Notes under the pieces: model-generated
The model's input: the letters and a program-made list of their open reading frames with translations, nothing else
What the model was told of the DNA's origin: nothing
Databases searched by the model: none
Position numbers and translations under genes: made by a program
Part shown: piece by piece, positions 7,696 to 16,656 of the stretch
Numbering within the stretch: the stretch's first letter is position 1
Layout: every line of letters begins with the position of its first letter
Assembly: GCA_965247975.1 (NCBI GenBank)
Contig: OZ252050.1
Location: forward strand, 3,720,001 to 3,784,000
From: Taishania sp965247975
Lineage (GTDB): Bacteria; Bacteroidota; Bacteroidia; Flavobacteriales_D; Crocinitomicaceae
Direction: 5' to 3'
DNA length: 64,000 nucleotides

Positions 7696-9558
7696 ATGCG
7701 GCAATTATTTCTATTAATTCAATTTTTCCTTTTAGCAACTTTATGCTTTGGTCAAACCAAATTGGATTCCAAAGCCAAAACGAAATGCGCTGAAGTCACA
7801 AGTTACATGCATGAAATTCAGTCGAATCAAAATACACCTCTTACGATTCAGGAACTAAACAAAATTGATCGCTTGGTCAAAAAATGTTCAGATAAAACCG
7901 AAAAAAGTTCGCTTTACAAAACTGCATTAACTCGAGAATTCAACCTTGGCAGTTTTAAAAATCTCGAAAGACTTCTTCAAAAATATAAGTCCAATTTTAG
8001 TCCGATTAAAAGTTTTGATGATTCTGTTCATCTTTCGAGTTACCATCTTTTTTTGGGCACGAACAATATCCGACTTAATCAATGGAACGCGGCGGTTAAA
8101 AACTTGGATTATGGGATTAAAATTGCACGATTGACCAATCATCGGGACAACCAAAAAAATGGATACATCATGTTGTCCATCTTATTCGGACAAATAAAAG
8201 ATGCAAAAAAGAGTATTGAATACGCCAAAAAAGCAATTCAATTGGACAAGAAAAATAAGCCTTTTGACGCATATTGCGATTTTTTGATCGGCTTGGGATA
8301 CAATGGATTAACAAACTACGATTCCTCCACTTATTATTTTCAAGAATCTGAGCGAAAATACATTGAGATTAAAGACTTCGCAAGTGCTGTGTACTCCAAA
8401 ACTGCTTTAATCAAAGCCCATCAAACCAAATATGAATCCAAACCAGCACAATTTCAAAAACTATATACTGAGCAAGATTTGAAAAATGTACTAACGGAAT
8501 CAGAAAGCACGAATCATCCTTTTGCACAAAACGAAATACACACAGTACTATCCAACTACTATCTCCATTTAAATCGCTTTGATGATGCAGAAAAACATGC
8601 GAAAAAAGCCTATGATTTAGCACTATATATTGAAAACGATGAAACTATTTCACAAGCTAGCGAAGCTATTCTTAAAGCAATGCTTTCGAAGAAAAATCCT
8701 AGCGATCGGAAATACTTAGAGCAATTCATTATTTCCAACAAACGGTTATACAATTCTGAAAATGCACAATCTACTCTTGATTTACGTGAGAAATATGATG
8801 TGCAGGAGAAAGAAAATCAATTGCTTGAAGAACGAAATCGAAATTTATCGTTCAAGCTTTACAGCCAATATACCATTGCCGGATTTATTATTTTAACCAT
8901 CCTATTGATTGGATTTCTGAGACGTCGTGCACGAAGAAAAAATGAACAAATCGTCAAACTTCAAAAGCATGCGATGCAAGTTCAAATGAATCCGCATTTT
9001 ATGTTTAACTCACTTAATTCCATTAATAATTACATCACAACCAACAACATTGACAACGCACAAGACTATTTAACAAAATTTGCTAAACTTATGCGTGTTG
9101 CGCTAAAAAGTAGTCAGGAAGAAGCGATAACGATCGAAGACGAAATGCAATTTTTAGATGGTTATTTAACGTTAGAACAATTGAGGAATCCAAATTTTGA
9201 ATACCAATTTGACATTTCAGATGCTTTAAAATCGCTCAAAATTCCGCCACTTTTAATTCAACCGTTGATTGAAAACAGTGTCATTCATGGATTTAAACAT
9301 TTGCCACACAAAGGAAAGTTGATTCTTCAAATTTCCAAGTTGAATGATAAACTTATCGTAGAGCTCAGTGATAACGGCTGGGGAATGGCAGAAACCATCG
9401 AAAAAAAAGGAGATCATAAATCTTTTGCCACACAAATACAACAAGATAGACTGAAACTCTATTCTATTGAATATGGTAAAATAACCTATTCATCCGGCAT
9501 TGAAGGCCATGAAACACCTGGAACTTCTGTTACTTTTCAACTCCCAATTCTTTCGTAA
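7696..9558 (+). CDS. TPR-containing LytS-type sensor histidine kinase
   Basis: A 620-residue protein with a signal peptide (MRQLFLLIQFFLLATLCFGQ), an exported region of about 370 residues with TPR-like helical pairs (for example 'AEKHAKKAYDLAL'), a transmembrane helix near 393-412 ('YTIAGFIILTILLIGFL'), a short coiled segment and a cytoplasmic His_kinase domain. The phosphoacceptor His is in 'MNPHFMFNSLNSINNYI', the N box in 'LIENSVIHGFKH' and the G box in 'DNGWGMAE'. It lies 9 bp downstream of the LytTR regulator. The TPR sensor domain outside the membrane suggests protein or peptide sensing; the signal is unknown. Confidence 0.93.
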   Translation: MRQLFLLIQFFLLATLCFGQTKLDSKAKTKCAEVTSYMHEIQSNQNTPLTIQELNKIDRLVKKCSDKTEKSSLYKTALTREFNLGSFKNLERLLQKYKSNFSPIKSFDDSVHLSSYHLFLGTNNIRLNQWNAAVKNLDYGIKIARLTNHRDNQKNGYIMLSILFGQIKDAKKSIEYAKKAIQLDKKNKPFDAYCDFLIGLGYNGLTNYDSSTYYFQESERKYIEIKDFASAVYSKTALIKAHQTKYESKPAQFQKLYTEQDLKNVLTESESTNHPFAQNEIHTVLSNYYLHLNRFDDAEKHAKKAYDLALYIENDETISQASEAILKAMLSKKNPSDRKYLEQFIISNKRLYNSENAQSTLDLREKYDVQEKENQLLEERNRNLSFKLYSQYTIAGFIILTILLIGFLRRRARRKNEQIVKLQKHAMQVQMNPHFMFNSLNSINNYITTNNIDNAQDYLTKFAKLMRVALKSSQEEAITIEDEMQFLDGYLTLEQLRNPNFEYQFDISDALKSLKIPPLLIQPLIENSVIHGFKHLPHKGKLILQISKLNDKLIVELSDNGWGMAETIEKKGDHKSFATQIQQDRLKLYSIEYGKITYSSGIEGHETPGTSVTFQLPILS

Positions 9559-9652
9559 TCCATTCATCGATTTTTGCATACCGTTTGTCAAATAAGGCAA
9601 GCACAATGAATAATTGTCCTGTAATGAGATGGCTTAATTAAATATTCAAACA

Positions 9653-9660
9653 TACTTTTG
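9653..9660 (+). promoter_or_regulatory. Candidate -7 element for the lipoprotein gene at 9726
   Basis: TACTTTTG is a perfect TAnnTTTG -7 box 66 bp before the ATG. No TTG lies at a good distance upstream (the nearest is a TTA 16 bp away), so the -33 part is weak. Confidence 0.4.
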
Positions 9661-9725
9661 AAGTATTAAAAAATTACTTAACTCTCTGGAAAGTTGAGAA
9701 TAATTCACTATTAAAAACAAAAAAT

Positions 9726-10643
9726 ATGAAAAAAACACTTTTTGCTTTCATCGGTTTGACAACGTTATTTTTAACGTCATGCGGTGATTCACATTTGAAT
9801 GAGGCAACAGCTTTAACTGGTTGCGAAAAAAACTTTTTCGTTGGAACAGACGATGAAGGTTTGAATAATTATTTCATCAGTTTTCGAGTGGATACAGTGA
9901 TCGACGATATCACGCCGTTCAATCCTGATGCTGCAATGATTGAAGGAAACAAAACGATTAAAATTTGTTTCTCGCATGACAAAATGGATTCAGACAATGA
10001 CAAAGAATTGGAATTCATGAACACATTCATTTACGATACAAAAACGAAAAAAGAATATTCTCCTTCGTTACGCGACAATGAGAGTGAGTTCAACCCAATT
10101 AAAAACTGTTTCATCACAGTGGATGTTCCGAAAGACACGAAAATTGCAGATTTAGCTATTGGAGTTAATTTCGGTGGAGAAAAAGATTACAAAGAATTCC
10201 TTCCTTTGAAAAAAGGCAAAGCAGTATCAAAAGCTGACGAGGTTGTAAAAGTAAACAAAGAACAAAGCTATGAAAGTGTTCTTATGGGCAACGGTAAAGT
10301 GAATGTTGTTTTGAAATCGATTACTTACAATGTAAGTGATAAAGACAAAGAAGCAAAAGCAATTCATTTCATAAAACCAATGGCAAAAGTTGCTAAAGTA
10401 GAAATTGAATACACACTAGCTGAAGGAGATGAAGCAGATTATAACGATTTGTCTTATTTGTTTACTGAATACAGAGCTCAATTTAGACAAGCAGCTTCTT
10501 CTGATCCTGGTTTTTCTATCAAAGGAAACGGTACAAAAATCACACAAACGAATTACTTTTTGCTTTATGCTGATGAGAAAATTGCGGCAATAACGGATTC
10601 AAATTCTTCGCCGAGTCTTTCTTTTGAGTTTAACACAAAATAA
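9726..10643 (+). CDS. Lipoprotein of unknown function
   Basis: A 305-residue product with a lipoprotein signal (MKKTLFAFIGLTTLFLTSCG, lipobox LTSC, lipidated Cys at about 19). The mature protein is soluble, acidic and rich in Lys/Asp/Glu, with predicted beta strands such as 'NGKVNVVLKSITYNV'. I recognise no family. It is a single-gene unit with a candidate -7 box upstream and a clear terminator at 10732-10766. It is probably anchored to an envelope membrane; its role is unknown. Confidence 0.8.
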   Translation: MKKTLFAFIGLTTLFLTSCGDSHLNEATALTGCEKNFFVGTDDEGLNNYFISFRVDTVIDDITPFNPDAAMIEGNKTIKICFSHDKMDSDNDKELEFMNTFIYDTKTKKEYSPSLRDNESEFNPIKNCFITVDVPKDTKIADLAIGVNFGGEKDYKEFLPLKKGKAVSKADEVVKVNKEQSYESVLMGNGKVNVVLKSITYNVSDKDKEAKAIHFIKPMAKVAKVEIEYTLAEGDEADYNDLSYLFTEYRAQFRQAASSDPGFSIKGNGTKITQTNYFLLYADEKIAAITDSNSSPSLSFEFNTK

Positions 10644-10731
10644 AATAGGGCTCAAAAACAAAAGTTAATCAACAAAAAAGTTAGTGTGCACTGTCACGCT
10701 CCTAACCAAGGGCAAACCCTAGATTGCTCGG

Positions 10732-10766
10732 AAAGGCTTTTCAGAAATGGAAAGCCTTTTTGTTTT
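10732..10766 (+). terminator. Intrinsic terminator
   Basis: Stem AAAGGCTTT (10732-10740) pairs with AAAGCCTTT (10751-10759) across a 10-base loop and is followed by a T-rich tract (TTTGTTTTG). It ends the lipoprotein gene and lies just before the convergent 3' end of pdhB at 10774, so it may serve both directions. Confidence 0.7.
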
Positions 10767-10773
10767 GATTGTC

Positions 10774-11754
10774 TTAATTACGATACATCACCGATTTTAC
10801 AGCTTTCACCAAACGCTCCACATTAGGCAATGCTTCATTGATCAAGGTTGGAGAAAAAGCAAATGGTGTATCCGTTTGTGTTACTCGCATCACGGGCGCA
10901 TCCAAGTAATCAAATGCATAACGCTGCAAGTGGTAAGCAATTTCCGATGAAATCGAAGCAAGCGGCCAAGATTCTTCTAGTACCACACAACGATTTGTCT
11001 TTTTTATAGATTCTACCACTGCTGGATAATCAATTGGACGAATGGTGCGCAAATCAATGATTTCACAATCAATTCCTTCCTTTGCCAACACTTCGGCAGC
11101 TTCATAAGCCACTTTGATGATTTTACCAAAAGAAACAATCGTGATGTCTTTTCCTTTGCGTTTCACATCCGCAACACCAATTGGAATAAGGTATTCTCCT
11201 TCAGGAATTTCACCTTTATCGCCATACATTTTTTCTGATTCCAAGAAAACCACCGGATCGTTATCGCGAATTGCTGCTTTCAAAAGTCCTTTTGCATCGT
11301 AAGGATTTGATGGAGTAATCACTTTCAATCCAGGAACATGCGCATAAAACGCTTCAAAACTTTGAGAATGGGTTGCAGCCAATTGACCAGCGGTTCCATT
11401 TCCACCTCTAAAAACAATCGGACAACCATATTGACCACCGGACATTTGCAACATTTTTGCTGCACTATTGATGATTTGATCGGCTGCTAAAATGGCAAAG
11501 TTCCAAGTCATAAATTCAACGATAGGTCGCAAACCATTCATCGAAGCACCTACAGCTATTCCAGCGAAACCAAGTTCGGCAATGGGTGTGTCAATCACTC
11601 TTTTTGCACCAAATTCATCTAACATACCTTGCGATACCTTGTATGCTCCGTTGTATTCCGCAACTTCTTCTCCTAACAAAAAAACGCTTTTATCTCTGCG
11701 CATTTCTTCAGACATTGCTTCGCACAATGCTTCTCTAAATTGAACTGTCTTCAT
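10774..11754 (-). CDS. pdhB: Pyruvate dehydrogenase E1 component, beta subunit
   Basis: A 326-residue E1-beta subunit of a thiamine-diphosphate 2-oxoacid dehydrogenase; with E1-alpha, E2 and E3 it converts pyruvate to acetyl-CoA. Conserved parts include 'LGEEVAEYNGAYKVSQGML', 'DTPIAELGFAGIAVGA' (TPP-site Glu) and 'FRGGNGTAGQLAATHSQ'. Length is normal. E1-alpha is not adjacent, as is common in Bacteroidota where pdhA and pdhB are separate. Branched-chain 2-oxoacid dehydrogenase beta subunits are close relatives, but the YNGAYKVS segment fits pyruvate better. A well-spaced promoter lies 35-63 bp upstream. Confidence 0.92.
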   Translation of the reverse strand: MKTVQFREALCEAMSEEMRRDKSVFLLGEEVAEYNGAYKVSQGMLDEFGAKRVIDTPIAELGFAGIAVGASMNGLRPIVEFMTWNFAILAADQIINSAAKMLQMSGGQYGCPIVFRGGNGTAGQLAATHSQSFEAFYAHVPGLKVITPSNPYDAKGLLKAAIRDNDPVVFLESEKMYGDKGEIPEGEYLIPIGVADVKRKGKDITIVSFGKIIKVAYEAAEVLAKEGIDCEIIDLRTIRPIDYPAVVESIKKTNRCVVLEESWPLASISSEIAYHLQRYAFDYLDAPVMRVTQTDTPFAFSPTLINEALPNVERLVKAVKSVMYRN

Positions 11755-11788
11755 CTATTTTCGATTTGCTCCTTCGTTGAAGGGTTGC

Positions 11789-11817
11789 CAAAAGTAAGAA
11801 ATCTGTCAAAAATGCAA
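11789..11817 (-). promoter_or_regulatory. Promoter of pdhB
   Basis: Minus-strand TTG (11817-11815), an 18-bp spacer and TACTTTTG (11796-11789) match the TTG-N(17-23)-TAnnTTTG consensus. It is placed about 35 bp upstream of the pdhB start. Confidence 0.65.
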
Positions 11818-11898
11818 GCATAATTTTTTTAAAAAAAGCCTATTTCTTTGGTTGTCGATTCCAACAAACTAAGTCTTGAAAAGTAAATCCGATTTTTC

Positions 11899-11931
11899 TT
11901 GCAAAATTCCACTCATTAATTGTTAATTTTG
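11899..11931 (+). promoter_or_regulatory. Promoter of etfBA
   Basis: TTG (11899-11901), a 22-bp spacer and TAATTTTG (11924-11931), a perfect -7 element, lie 30 bp upstream of the etfB ATG. Spacing is at the long end of the accepted range. Confidence 0.6.
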
Positions 11932-11960
11932 CCACCGATAAAAGTAAACTATAGATAAAG

Positions 11961-12701
11961 ATGAAAATACTTGTTTGTATCTCAAAATCACCCGATACAA
12001 CGTCGAAAATTGCCTTCACAGATAGCAACACAAAATTCGATGAAAATGGCGTTCAGTATATTGTAAATCCATACGACGAGTGGTATGCGCTTGTTCGCGG
12101 ACTTGAATTGAAAGAAACTTTAGGAGGAACTGTAACCATTGTGACAGTTGGAAAAGCGGAAGATGAGTCGGTAATTCGTAAAGCACTTGCTATTGGAGCT
12201 GATGAAGCGGTTCGAATCGATGCCGACGCGAAAGATGCGTATTTCACCGCTATGCAAATTGCTGAATACGCAAAAGCAAACGGCTTTGATTTGGTGTTAA
12301 CTGGGAAAGAAACGATTAATTACAACGGATCTCAAGTGGCAGGAATGATTGCTGAATCGTTGAATATGCCATTTGTTTCTCACGCTGTGAAATTGGATGT
12401 TGCAGGAAATACAGCAAAACTCGATAAAGAATATTTAGGTGGAATTCAAACGGTTGAAGTGGCATTGCCAGCTGTTGTTTCTTGCGCAAAAGGTATGGCT
12501 GAGCAACGCATTCCTAACATGCGTGGAATCATGGCTGCTCGAACAAAACCATTGACTGTATTGGCACCAGTTGCTATTAACGATTTAACATCTTTTGAAT
12601 CGTATGTAACGCCTCCAGGAAAATCAGCGTGTAAAATGATTGCACCTGAAAATATGGACGAGTTGGTTGCTTTGTTGCACAACGAGGCGAAAGTAATTTA
12701 A
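11961..12701 (+). CDS. etfB: Electron transfer flavoprotein, beta subunit
   Basis: A 246-residue ETF beta subunit. With EtfA it forms the soluble FAD/AMP heterodimer that takes electrons from acyl-CoA dehydrogenases and passes them to ETF:quinone oxidoreductase. It starts MKILVCISKSPDTTSKIAF and has the family segments 'NPYDEWYALVRGLELKE' and 'DLVLTGKETINYNGSQV' (AMP-binding region). It is followed 21 bp later by etfA. The pair implies fatty-acid or amino-acid oxidation. Length is usual. Confidence 0.95.
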   Translation: MKILVCISKSPDTTSKIAFTDSNTKFDENGVQYIVNPYDEWYALVRGLELKETLGGTVTIVTVGKAEDESVIRKALAIGADEAVRIDADAKDAYFTAMQIAEYAKANGFDLVLTGKETINYNGSQVAGMIAESLNMPFVSHAVKLDVAGNTAKLDKEYLGGIQTVEVALPAVVSCAKGMAEQRIPNMRGIMAARTKPLTVLAPVAINDLTSFESYVTPPGKSACKMIAPENMDELVALLHNEAKVI

Positions 12702-12722
12702 TGATTTAAAAAAGAGAGAATT

Positions 12723-13664
12723 ATGTCAATCTTAGTATATATAAACAGTGCGCACGGACTTGGAAAAAGTGCATTTGAAACTGTAACTTACGGAAAAAAA
12801 TTAGGTGATGTAACGGTTGTCACAAATGGGACTACCGAAGATTCTGTACTCGCAAAGCTGGGAGAATACGGTGCTTCTAAAGTGCTTGTAGATAAATCTT
12901 TAACCGCTCCAGATGACCAACAATTGACAAATTTAGTAGCAAACGCTGCTCAATCAATTGGCGCATCAACAATTGTGTTTTCTCATGATGACGTTGCAAA
13001 AAACATTGCGCCACGTTTATCTGTGCGTATGCAAGCTGGATTAGTTTCTGGCGCAATTTCATTGCCAGATGCAAGTGGTACAATTAAAGTAAACGTGTTT
13101 TCAGGGAAAGCTTTTGGAAATGTAAAAGTGAATTCAGATAAAAAAATCATTTCTCTTTTACCAAACAGCATTCAACCAGAATCAACAGGTTCTGCTTGTG
13201 GTGTTGAATCGTTTGCTGGAAATGCGGGTGATGCAAAAGTAAAAGTGATTGCGATGAATCAACCTGAAGGAGATATTCCATTGCCAGAGGCAGAATTGGT
13301 TGTTTCGGCAGGACGTGGTTTGAAAGGACCAGAAAATTGGGGAATGGTGGAAGATTTAGCGAAAGCATTGGGAGCTGCAACTGCTTGTTCTCGTCCTGTA
13401 GCTGATATCGGTTGGAGACCTCACCACGAACACGTTGGTCAAACAGGTGTTGCTATTCGTCCAAATTTATACATTGCGGCTGGAATTTCTGGAGCAATCC
13501 AACATTTGGCTGGTGTGAACGGTTCGAAAGTAATTGTGGTAATTAACACAGATGCAGAAGCTCCATTCTTTAAAGCTGCTGATTACGGAATTGTTGGTGA
13601 TGCATTTGAAGTGATTCCGCGATTAACAGAGGCGGTGAAAAAATTCAAGGCTTCGAACCATTAA
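12723..13664 (+). CDS. etfA: Electron transfer flavoprotein, alpha subunit
   Basis: A 313-residue ETF alpha subunit that carries the FAD. The C-terminal FAD-binding domain is clear: 'AGRGLKGPENWGMVEDLA', 'SRPVADIGWRPHHEHVGQTG', 'YIAAGISGAIQHLAG' and 'NTDAEAPFFKAADYGIVGD'. Residues 1-120 form the alpha/beta domain that pairs with EtfB. It lies 21 bp after etfB in the same operon and is followed by a hairpin terminator at 13698. Confidence 0.95.
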   Translation: MSILVYINSAHGLGKSAFETVTYGKKLGDVTVVTNGTTEDSVLAKLGEYGASKVLVDKSLTAPDDQQLTNLVANAAQSIGASTIVFSHDDVAKNIAPRLSVRMQAGLVSGAISLPDASGTIKVNVFSGKAFGNVKVNSDKKIISLLPNSIQPESTGSACGVESFAGNAGDAKVKVIAMNQPEGDIPLPEAELVVSAGRGLKGPENWGMVEDLAKALGAATACSRPVADIGWRPHHEHVGQTGVAIRPNLYIAAGISGAIQHLAGVNGSKVIVVINTDAEAPFFKAADYGIVGDAFEVIPRLTEAVKKFKASNH

Positions 13665-13697
13665 TACCATTAGAAATATTATTTTTACAAATAACAT

Positions 13698-13729
13698 ATA
13701 GGGAAGCAATCATTGTTTCCCTATTTTGT
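13698..13729 (+). terminator. Terminator of etfBA
   Basis: ATAGGGAAGCAAT (13698-13710) and ATTGTTTCCCTAT (13711 onward, ending at 13723) pair over about 12-13 bp with one G-T and a very tight loop, followed by TTTTG. It lies 34 bp after the etfA stop and 30 bp before the next ATG. Confidence 0.65.
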
Positions 13730-13753
13730 TCGAATCAGAACCGTGACGAATAG

Positions 13754-14347
13754 ATGAATAAGATTAAACTGGAAATTGTTGGGCTTTCATATAGCCAAAC
13801 GCAATCTGGGGCTTATGCCTTAGTTTTGGCCGAATCTGGAGGAAAGAGACGACTACCTATAATTATTGGTGGTTTTGAAGCACAAGCCATTGCGATTGAA
13901 TTGGAGAAAATGACTCCTACTCGACCGTTGACCCATGATTTATTTAAAAGTTTTGCCCAAACTTTTGCCATTGAGGTTAAAGAAGTTGTGATTTACAATT
14001 TAGTGGAAGGTATTTTTTATTCAAAACTCATCTGTGAAAAAGACGGAGTACTTTCTGAAATCGATGCGCGGACATCGGATGCAATTGCCATTGGGGTTCG
14101 ATTTAATTGTCCAGTGTTTACTTTCGAAAACATTTTATCAAGCGCTGGAATTTTGTTGGAAGACGAATTGCTTGAACAGGAAAATTTTGAATTCGACGAA
14201 CCTACTGATGAAAGTACAAAAGGGAATTCCTGGAAATCCCTTTCTATAGCGGAATTAGAAGCTCAACTCAATGAAGCAATCGCCAACGAAGATTATGAAC
14301 TTGCTTCAAAAATTCGTGACGAAATAAACAAACGATCTAGTAATTAA
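13754..14347 (+). CDS. Bifunctional nuclease (BFN/DUF151) domain protein with UVR motif
   Basis: A 197-residue protein. The BFN domain (about 1-135) shows 'YALVLAESGGKRRLPIIIGG', 'EAQAIAIELEKMTPTRPLTHD' and 'DARTSDAIAIGVRFNCPVF', all typical of DUF151. The last 40 residues carry a UvrB/UvrC-type motif ('LEAQLNEAIANEDYELASKIRDEI'), a helical hairpin for protein contact. BFN proteins in plants have been reported as nucleases; the bacterial role is unsettled. It leads a likely operon with the permease (14-bp gap) and the LuxE-like gene (21-bp gap). Confidence 0.9.
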   Translation: MNKIKLEIVGLSYSQTQSGAYALVLAESGGKRRLPIIIGGFEAQAIAIELEKMTPTRPLTHDLFKSFAQTFAIEVKEVVIYNLVEGIFYSKLICEKDGVLSEIDARTSDAIAIGVRFNCPVFTFENILSSAGILLEDELLEQENFEFDEPTDESTKGNSWKSLSIAELEAQLNEAIANEDYELASKIRDEINKRSSN

Positions 14348-14361
14348 ATCCATTTCAGGCT

Positions 14362-15615
14362 ATGCAAATCTCGATAAAGAACCAACTTACTTTTATGAGT
14401 TTCCTTCAGTTTTTTGCATGGGGAGCATGGCTTTTGTCCGCAGGGACATATATGTTTGTCGAACTAAAATTCACGGGAATTCAAATTGGGGCGGCTTATG
14501 GGACAATGGGAATTGCTTCGCTTTTCATGCCTGCCTTGGTTGGAATAATTGCTGATAAATGGGTCAGCGCAAACCGTGTACTTGGTTTGTGCCACATAAT
14601 ATTGGCTGGCCTCATGTTATTGATATACAACTTAACAGACTTTGCGTCCTTTTATCCAGCTATATTTTTTGTTTCTATGTTCTACATGCCAACAATTGCT
14701 TTGGGAAATTCAATCTCCTTTGCTCTTTTGGAAAAAAATCAGTTCGAAATCGTAAAAGCATTTCCGCCAATTCGTGTTTGGGGAACAGTTGGTTTCATAC
14801 TCGCAGCTTGGTTAGTAGATATATTCGATTGGAGAATTTCTCCAAATCAATTTTATGTTAGCGGGGTTGCTTCGCTTTGTTTAGGAATCTTTGCGTTCCT
14901 TTTACCAAGTGTGAAACCAGAAAAAAACGTCAATAAAAAATCCCTTGCACAATCGCTTGGACTAGATGCATTCATTCTTTTCAAAAAGAAGAAAATTGTT
15001 ATTTTCTTTGTGTTTTCCATGCTCTTGGGTTGTGTTTTACAAATTTCAAACATGTGGGGTGATGGTTTTCTTCAAGATTTTTCAAAAGAGTATTCTAATT
15101 CTTTCGCTGTTAAACACTCTTTAATGTTTTTATCTTTCTCGATGATTTCTGAAGCATTGTTTATTTTAACAATTCCATTCTTCCTAAAAAGATTTGGAAT
15201 AAAGAAGGTGATGCTCATGAGCATGTTTGCTTGGGTTCTTCGATTTGCATTCTTTGGAATTGGTGATCCTGGAAGTGGATTCATTTTCTTAACACTTTCT
15301 ATGATTATTTACGGTATGGCATTTGACTTTTTTAATATCTCCGGCTCGTTATTCATAGAAAAAGAAGCTAGTCCTTCGATTCGGTCAAGTGCACAAGGTC
15401 TCTTCATGCTAATGACCAACGGACTAGGTGCAATTATTGGAGCCTACGGTAGTGGTTTTGTTATCGATCTATATACAAATACTGCGACAGGTCAAAAAGA
15501 ATGGACAACAATTTGGTTTGTTTTCGCTGCTTATTCTTTAGTTGTAGGTATTGCTTTTGCTCTAATTTTTAAATACAAACACGACCCAAAGGCGATAGAC
15601 GTTGTTCATCACTAA
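14362..15615 (+). CDS. Nucleoside:H+ symporter, NupG-like MFS permease
   Basis: A 417-residue inner-membrane permease with about 12 hydrophobic helices. The N-terminus 'LTFMSFLQFFAWGAWLLSAG' and the segments 'GIASLFMPALVGIIADKW' and 'FPPIRVWGTVGFILAAW' are typical of the NupG/XapB nucleoside transporter family. It should take up nucleosides by proton symport. It is placed between the BFN gene and the LuxE-like gene with short gaps. Substrate range cannot be told. Nucleoside uptake would fit the deoC/ALDH genes at the right end of the window, though they are 46 kb away. Confidence 0.88.
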   Translation: MQISIKNQLTFMSFLQFFAWGAWLLSAGTYMFVELKFTGIQIGAAYGTMGIASLFMPALVGIIADKWVSANRVLGLCHIILAGLMLLIYNLTDFASFYPAIFFVSMFYMPTIALGNSISFALLEKNQFEIVKAFPPIRVWGTVGFILAAWLVDIFDWRISPNQFYVSGVASLCLGIFAFLLPSVKPEKNVNKKSLAQSLGLDAFILFKKKKIVIFFVFSMLLGCVLQISNMWGDGFLQDFSKEYSNSFAVKHSLMFLSFSMISEALFILTIPFFLKRFGIKKVMLMSMFAWVLRFAFFGIGDPGSGFIFLTLSMIIYGMAFDFFNISGSLFIEKEASPSIRSSAQGLFMLMTNGLGAIIGAYGSGFVIDLYTNTATGQKEWTTIWFVFAAYSLVVGIAFALIFKYKHDPKAIDVVHH

Positions 15616-15636
15616 AAGAAGAATTAATCAAAAATC

Positions 15637-16596
15637 ATGATGGATTTTAGTTCGATCTGTAATGAATCGCAGTTCAACGAACTTGCTTTGGAAACTTTTC
15701 ATTTTCAATCGCAAGAAATTCCAGTTTACAGTCAATATATTAAGTCACTTAATCGCCCTGAGCCTAAGCATTATTCTGAAATTCCTTTTTTGCCTATTTC
15801 TTTTTTTAAGTCGCTCCAGGTGTGTCGTGAAAATTGCATTCCCCAAATTGTTTTTAAAAGTAGCGGTACAACAGGACAAATAAGAAGTCAACATTTCGTG
15901 GAAGACATAAGTATTTATGAAAAATCTTTTGAACTTGCTTATCGAAAATTGATTGGAAATCCTGAGAATCAAGTGATTTTGGCGCTACTTCCAAGCTACA
16001 TTGAACAAGGAGAATCGAGTTTGGTTTACATGGTTGATGCACTCATTCGCCAAACGAACAATTCGCTTTCTGGATTTTTATTGAATGCTGCTACAGAAAT
16101 TGAATCGCGTTATCATGAAGCTATTTCAAGTGGAAAAGAGGTAGTACTTTTTGGAGTTTCTTACGCGCTTTTGGATCTCGCTGAAAAAAAACTGGACTTA
16201 TCCAAAGCAAAAATCATCGAAACGGGTGGAATGAAAGGTCGAAGAAAAGAAATGACCAAAGAAGAATTGCACGAAACGTTAAAAGCAGGATTGAATGTTT
16301 CCTATGTTTCTTCGGAATATGGCATGACCGAATTACTTTCTCAAGCTTACTCCAACGAAGCGGGTTTATTCGATTGTCCTCCATGGATGCGCATACTCAT
16401 CCGCGATGTAAACGATCCATTTTCATACATCGAAAACGGAAAAACAGGTGGCATCAATGTGATTGATTTAGCGAATAAAAATAGTTGTAGCTTCATTGCT
16501 ACGCAAGATTTAGGAAAAATAGAAGGCGAGAAATTTCGTATTATGGGGAGGTTTGATAATTCAGATGTACGTGGTTGTAATTTGTTAGTGAGTTAA
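15637..16596 (+). CDS. LuxE-like acyl-protein synthetase / adenylating enzyme
   Basis: A 319-residue member of the ANL adenylating superfamily, LuxE branch. Seen: the ATP-binding loop 'FKSSGTTGQIRSQH', the motif 'IIETGGMKGRRKEMTKEEL' and the 'VSSEYGMTELLSQAY' core. LuxE activates fatty acids as acyl-AMP and transfers them to its own cysteine in the Vibrio luciferase system. No luxA/B/C/D genes are here, so the role is more likely acyl activation for some envelope or secondary-metabolite step. It is the third gene of the BFN-permease set and convergent with the arabinose-donor operon. Confidence 0.85.
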   Translation: MMDFSSICNESQFNELALETFHFQSQEIPVYSQYIKSLNRPEPKHYSEIPFLPISFFKSLQVCRENCIPQIVFKSSGTTGQIRSQHFVEDISIYEKSFELAYRKLIGNPENQVILALLPSYIEQGESSLVYMVDALIRQTNNSLSGFLLNAATEIESRYHEAISSGKEVVLFGVSYALLDLAEKKLDLSKAKIIETGGMKGRRKEMTKEELHETLKAGLNVSYVSSEYGMTELLSQAYSNEAGLFDCPPWMRILIRDVNDPFSYIENGKTGGINVIDLANKNSCSFIATQDLGKIEGEKFRIMGRFDNSDVRGCNLLVS

Positions 16597-16656
16597 GTTT
16601 GTTTCAAAATCCTTATTTATCTTCGATAATTCCCTTGGCGGTCTTCATTACTTTAC

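Noticed and set aside
15637..16596. Bioluminescence (lux) locus
   Set aside because: Only a LuxE-like adenylating enzyme is present; no luciferase or reductase genes are nearby.
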